This document shows positions 61,967-64,000 of a stretch of 64,000 nt of DNA, one piece after another. Position 1 is the first letter of the stretch. Every line of letters starts with the position of its first letter. The notes beneath the pieces were generated by a model that saw nothing but the letters and a program-made list of their open reading frames with translations, was not told the origin of the DNA and did no database searches. The stretch comes from Thermosynechococcus vestitus BP-1 (GTDB lineage Bacteria > Cyanobacteriota > Cyanobacteriia > Thermosynechococcales > Thermosynechococcaceae): NCBI RefSeq assembly GCF_000011345.1, contig NC_004113.1, positions 2,232,001 to 2,296,000 of the forward strand, written 5' to 3'. The position numbers and the translations under genes were made by a program.

Positions 61967-64000
61967 ATGACTGCAACGACGTTTTCCCCGCCGCCAGCAA
62001 AGGTTTATTACGAAGTGGTGCATCACTTACCGGGGCGAGTGCGGTTACGGATTCCACGGCTGCAATATGACGATCGCTATGGGCGGCAACTGCAAGCTCT
62101 GTTTGTGCAAGAAGAGAGTGTGCAACAGATTCGCCTCAACTTGGCTGCCGCTAGTCTGATTATTCGGTACCACCCTGAAGCGCATCATCCCCTTCACCGC
62201 TTTGGCCAATTGATTCAGGCCGCCGCCGATGAGCATCTACCGCCACTGGCGGGGATGCTACCCATTGATAAGTTGGTGTACTCCCCCTGGAACGCCAGCG
62301 ACTTTATCGAGAAAATGGCGCTACCGACCTTGGCGCTGGCGATCGTGGCGCTGCTGCCGGTACAAACGCCCTTTTACCCTGCCATTGTTGCCACTGTCAT
62401 TGTGGCGGTGGCACTACCCACATTCCAAGAAGCCCTAGAAAACCTCGAACACCGCCATCTCAATGTCACCCAACTGGAATCCCTCTGGACGATTCTGCAT
62501 ACACTGCAAGGGGAATACCTGGCGCCGGTGTTAGCCGCTTTTATGAATCGACTAGGGGAGGCGCTGCGGGATATGACAGCTCAAGGGGGGGAAAAGCAAG
62601 TTTTTGACCCCCTCGATCAACAGCGCACCTATTGGGTAGAGCGAGGCGGCACTCGCCAAAATGTCTCTGTGGGTGAGCTCCAGGTGGGCGATCGCGTGAT
62701 TGTAGCTGCCGGATCTGCTGTGCCTGTGGATGGTACCGTCCTCTGGGGGTCTGCTGTGATTCAGCGGCAGTTCCTCACAGGAGAGTCGGATCTACTGCCC
62801 TGTGAGCCTGGGCAAACGGTGCTTGCTTCTTCCCTTGTGGTGCGCGGACAAATTTGCGTGGTCGCCCAAGCTGTCGGTGAGGAGACTCAGGTGGGCAAAA
62901 CACTGCAACTGGCTCGCCAAGCACCCCAACTGGATACCCGCATTCAAAATTACGCTGAGGAAATCTCTAATCAGGCAATTTTACCTGCTATGGGCGTTGC
63001 TGCCATTGTCTATGGTGCTACCCTAGATGCCCATCGAGCGATCGCCCCCCTGCAATTGGACTTTGGCTCAGGGATTGGCATTGCCATTCCCACTGCGATT
63101 TTGGCCGCCCTCACCCATGCTCCCCATGTCGGGGTTTATTTTCGCAATGGCCGCGCCCTTGAACTCCTCTCGCGGGTCAATGTCATTGTTTTTGATAAAA
63201 CTGGCACGTTGACAGAGGTGAAGGGAACCATTGTGGGGGTCAATCTCCTCAAGCCCGGCCTGAGTGAGCAAACGCTGCTCTATTGGCTTGCCACCGTGGA
63301 ACAGTCCATCAATCACCCCTTTGCCCTTGCCATCCTTGAGTATGCGGCTGAACGTGGGATTGAGGGGGGCACCTATAGTGACTGGGTCTATGAGCCAGGT
63401 AAAGGCGTTGCAGCAACCGTAGAGGGACAGGACATTTTGGTGGGCACACCCCAACTGATGCGCGATCGCCAAGTGCCCATTGATCTCGATGAACTGCGCA
63501 CCCATGAAGGCGTACTCTGGAATCGTTCCCTTGTGTGTGTTGCCTGTAACCGTGAACTGGTGGCCCTGGTGTTCTACAGCAACCCCGTACGCTCTGAAGC
63601 CGCTAGTGTGATTGCCGCTCTTCAACAGCGGCACATTGAGTGCTATATGGTCACGGGCGATCACCACGAAGTCGCCAATGCGGTGGGCTATGCCACTGGC
63701 TTTCGCCCCGGTCAAATCTATACGAATATGCTGCCAGAGGACAAAGTCGCACTCCTAGAGAAGTTCAAAAATGGCGGCGAAAAAGTAGTGGCCTACGTGG
63801 GGGAAGGCTTCAACGATACGGCAGCCATGGCCTACGCTGATATTTCCATCACCCTTTCTGACGGCAGTGATGCGGCGCGGCAAACCGCAGATCTTATCTT
63901 GATGAACAATCGCCTGGAAGGACTGGTGCAGGCGATCGCCCTCAGTCAAGAGGTGATGCACATTATCAATCAAAATATTGCCCTTGTGGTCATTCCCAAT
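61967..64000 (+). CDS. P1B-like P-type ATPase lacking the CPC motif, truncated by window end
   Basis: 678 residues are visible, without a stop. A metal-associated-like N-terminal domain (VHHLPGRVRLRIPRL) lacks CxxC. Then come two membrane pairs, the actuator motif FLTGESDLLP (271-274 TGES), the phosphorylation motif VIVFDKTGTLTE (Asp-410) and GEGFNDTAAMAYADISI in place of the usual GDGxND. The membrane segment before Asp-410, where metal pumps have CPC or similar, reads GIGIAIPTAIL with Pro-375 and no Cys. It is clearly an ion-pumping ATPase, but its ion is probably not copper or zinc. ATG 61967 has AGGGG upstream. Confidence 0.87.
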   Translation, partial: MTATTFSPPPAKVYYEVVHHLPGRVRLRIPRLQYDDRYGRQLQALFVQEESVQQIRLNLAAASLIIRYHPEAHHPLHRFGQLIQAAADEHLPPLAGMLPIDKLVYSPWNASDFIEKMALPTLALAIVALLPVQTPFYPAIVATVIVAVALPTFQEALENLEHRHLNVTQLESLWTILHTLQGEYLAPVLAAFMNRLGEALRDMTAQGGEKQVFDPLDQQRTYWVERGGTRQNVSVGELQVGDRVIVAAGSAVPVDGTVLWGSAVIQRQFLTGESDLLPCEPGQTVLASSLVVRGQICVVAQAVGEETQVGKTLQLARQAPQLDTRIQNYAEEISNQAILPAMGVAAIVYGATLDAHRAIAPLQLDFGSGIGIAIPTAILAALTHAPHVGVYFRNGRALELLSRVNVIVFDKTGTLTEVKGTIVGVNLLKPGLSEQTLLYWLATVEQSINHPFALAILEYAAERGIEGGTYSDWVYEPGKGVAATVEGQDILVGTPQLMRDRQVPIDLDELRTHEGVLWNRSLVCVACNRELVALVFYSNPVRSEAASVIAALQQRHIECYMVTGDHHEVANAVGYATGFRPGQIYTNMLPEDKVALLEKFKNGGEKVVAYVGEGFNDTAAMAYADISITLSDGSDAARQTADLILMNNRLEGLVQAIALSQEVMHIINQNIALVVIPN

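Noticed and set aside
1-64000. Repeated GCGATCGC octamers as a possible repeat array
   Set aside because: These are the dispersed HIP1 sites typical of cyanobacterial chromosomes, with no array spacing.

Overview
The window looks like chromosomal DNA of a unicellular cyanobacterium, most likely a thermophile close to Thermosynechococcus. The genus is inferred from gene content and style, not from a search. Supporting signs are the many copies of the HIP1 octamer GCGATCGC, a phycobilin lyase (cpcT), a high-light-inducible protein, menA for phylloquinone, a photosystem II S4-domain protein, cyanophycin synthetase and cyanophycinase, and a cyAbrB regulator. Most of the window is dense housekeeping sequence with short spacers. 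The accessory signal is three copies of one TnpB-only insertion sequence plus several decayed genes.

Layout. 1-11 kb: 5' end of dnaK, ribD, an M23 cell-wall peptidase, a cobA-hemD fusion, cpcT, lgt, rplT-rpmI, an S4 protein, a YdcF-like protein and a catalytically dead-looking alpha/beta hydrolase. 11-15 kb: Pho box and pstSCAB. 15-23.5 kb: a dead Uma2 gene, cphB-cphA and a fused 5-oxoprolinase. 23.5-30 kb: cyAbrB, a second dead Uma2 gene, sbcC, a VWA protein and a SAM hydroxide adenosyltransferase. 30-37 kb: a minus-strand operon HAD-UbiA > GtrA > DprE1-like > DprE2-like > SAM hydrolase, cut by two IS copies. 37-43 kb: SPFH protein, purS-unknown-purQ, MarC, an NlpC/P60 peptidase, guaB3. 43-50 kb: glyS, pnp, a candidate small RNA and menA. 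50-53 kb: a GNAT gene split by the third IS copy. 53-60 kb: a possible structured RNA, thrS, a response regulator, recR, prfC, galE. 60-64 kb: gene fragments, an hli gene, a bestrophin and a truncated P-type ATPase.

The main discovery concerns the IS. Each copy is exactly 1323 bp and sits directly 3' of TCAT. In the 30-37 kb operon, TCAT is the reverse complement of ATGA, the classical overlapping stop/start junction. The element's left end, read on the host-gene strand, is a strong Shine-Dalgarno sequence five bases before the retained ATG. Its right end begins TTGA, which restores a TGA stop to the upstream gene in frame. The two operon insertions therefore leave both neighbours with intact start, stop and ribosome-binding signals. 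The third insertion cuts a GNAT gene in half but supplies the C-terminal half with its own ribosome-binding site and ATG.

The interrupted operon is itself notable. Its gene set (UbiA prenyltransferase fused to a HAD phosphatase, GtrA, DprE1-like oxidase, DprE2-like reductase) matches the mycobacterial route to polyprenyl-phosphate arabinofuranose. This suggests that the cyanobacterium makes a lipid-linked pentofuranose for a surface glycan.
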